A stretch of 14,776 nucleotides of DNA from DASWTL01 sp036405495 (GTDB lineage Bacteria > Bacteroidota > Bacteroidia > Sphingobacteriales > Sphingobacteriaceae), in assembly GCA_036405495.1 (NCBI GenBank), contig DASWXL010000061.1, forward strand, positions 1-14,776, given 5' to 3'. The first letter of the stretch is position 1; every line of letters begins with the position of its first letter. The position numbers were made by a program, and so were the translations under genes. Positions 14,508 to 14,776 of this stretch are shown here, one piece after another. The notes beneath the pieces were generated by a model that saw only the letters and a program-made list of their open reading frames with translations, made no database searches and had not been told where the DNA came from.

Positions 14508-14776
14508 ATGGATCAAACCATAAAAATTGCGCAAGAATTATCAGAATTAGCATCCTCAGATCTGCAAGCGATATTCGATAACGGGCCTGCTCTGTATGTT
14601 ATCATTATTCCTGATGCTCCGTATTTCACGATCAAGGCGGTTAGCGAAGCTTTTTTGAAAGCTATGCACTTCAAGAAAAGGAAGGTGTTAGGGAAAAGCT
14701 TGTTCAATGTTTTCCCTAACAATCCTTCTGATGCAAGTGCAAAGAACCGGAATACGATCAAAGTAGCCTTCAGAAA
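14508..14776 (+). CDS. PAS-domain protein, probably a sensor histidine kinase (3' end outside window)
   Basis: An open frame runs from the ATG at 14508 to the window end without a stop, giving the first 89 residues. An AGAAGAGGG purine stretch (14494-14502) lies just upstream, one of the few convincing ribosome sites here. After a short helical lead, residues about 22-70 follow the PAS pattern seen in Bacteroidota hybrid kinases: AIFDNGPALYVIIIPDAPYF, then VSEAFLKAMHFKKRKVLGKSLFNVFPNNP. In such proteins the domain senses a ligand and controls a downstream histidine-kinase, cyclase or regulator module. The output domain lies outside the window, so kinase is the likeliest reading but not shown. 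An antisense open frame over the same bases is a shadow. Confidence 0.8.
   Translation, partial: MDQTIKIAQELSELASSDLQAIFDNGPALYVIIIPDAPYFTIKAVSEAFLKAMHFKKRKVLGKSLFNVFPNNPSDASAKNRNTIKVAFR

Noticed and set aside
14513..14761. Minus-strand open frame of 82 codons
   Set aside because: It lies fully antisense to the PAS-domain frame, whose protein pattern and ribosome site are convincing; the reverse product shows no family features.

Overview
The window reads as ordinary chromosome of a Bacteroidota bacterium, most likely a Sphingobacteriaceae-type relative of Pedobacter or Mucilaginibacter. This rests on recognisable protein families, few Shine-Dalgarno sequences, several candidate TAnnTTTG-like -7 boxes close to start codons, and the abundance of small lineage-type hypothetical proteins. 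The placement is made by eye and was not tested by a search. Genes are tightly packed. There are no tRNA or rRNA genes, insertion sequences, prophage or CRISPR array, and no gene-free stretch longer than about 170 bases.

Bases 1-1941 (+ strand) hold the end of a menaquinone operon of the futalosine type: the 3' part of mqnE, a histidine-phosphatase gene and mqnA, with almost no spacing and closed by a strong, apparently bidirectional terminator. Bases 1939-3845 (- strand) hold a membrane-anchored di-haem cytochrome c and a uridine-phosphorylase-like enzyme. Divergent from the latter is a secreted protein with MORN/YwqK-like repeats and a TonB-C-like end (3895-5025). Its last 26 bases overlap the end of the next minus-strand operon, ribD - EamA transporter - yigZ (7522 to 5000).

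Bases 7563-9748 carry prmC (+), xerD (-) and aroQ (+). prmC and xerD converge with a 6-base overlap; xerD and aroQ diverge with start codons only 20 bases apart, and xerD appears to use TTG. Bases 9854-12557 are a run of less-known genes: a YD-repeat-like lipoprotein, a possible helix-turn-helix protein, a Nudix hydrolase with a downstream 62-residue protein, a 91-residue unknown and an 82-residue acidic disordered protein. Bases 12637-14415 encode an APP1-type Xaa-Pro aminopeptidase whose start codon is touched by a perfect 9-base inverted repeat. A PAS-domain protein, probably a sensor kinase, begins at 14508 and runs off the end.

The genes are mainly housekeeping: menaquinone, riboflavin and shikimate synthesis, release-factor methylation, chromosome-dimer resolution, nucleoside and peptide salvage. 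I did not find a convincing undescribed system. The best leads are the phosphatase inside the mqn operon, the MORN/TonB-C-like secreted protein, the inverted repeat before pepP, the near-leaderless promoters, and the small unknown proteins.
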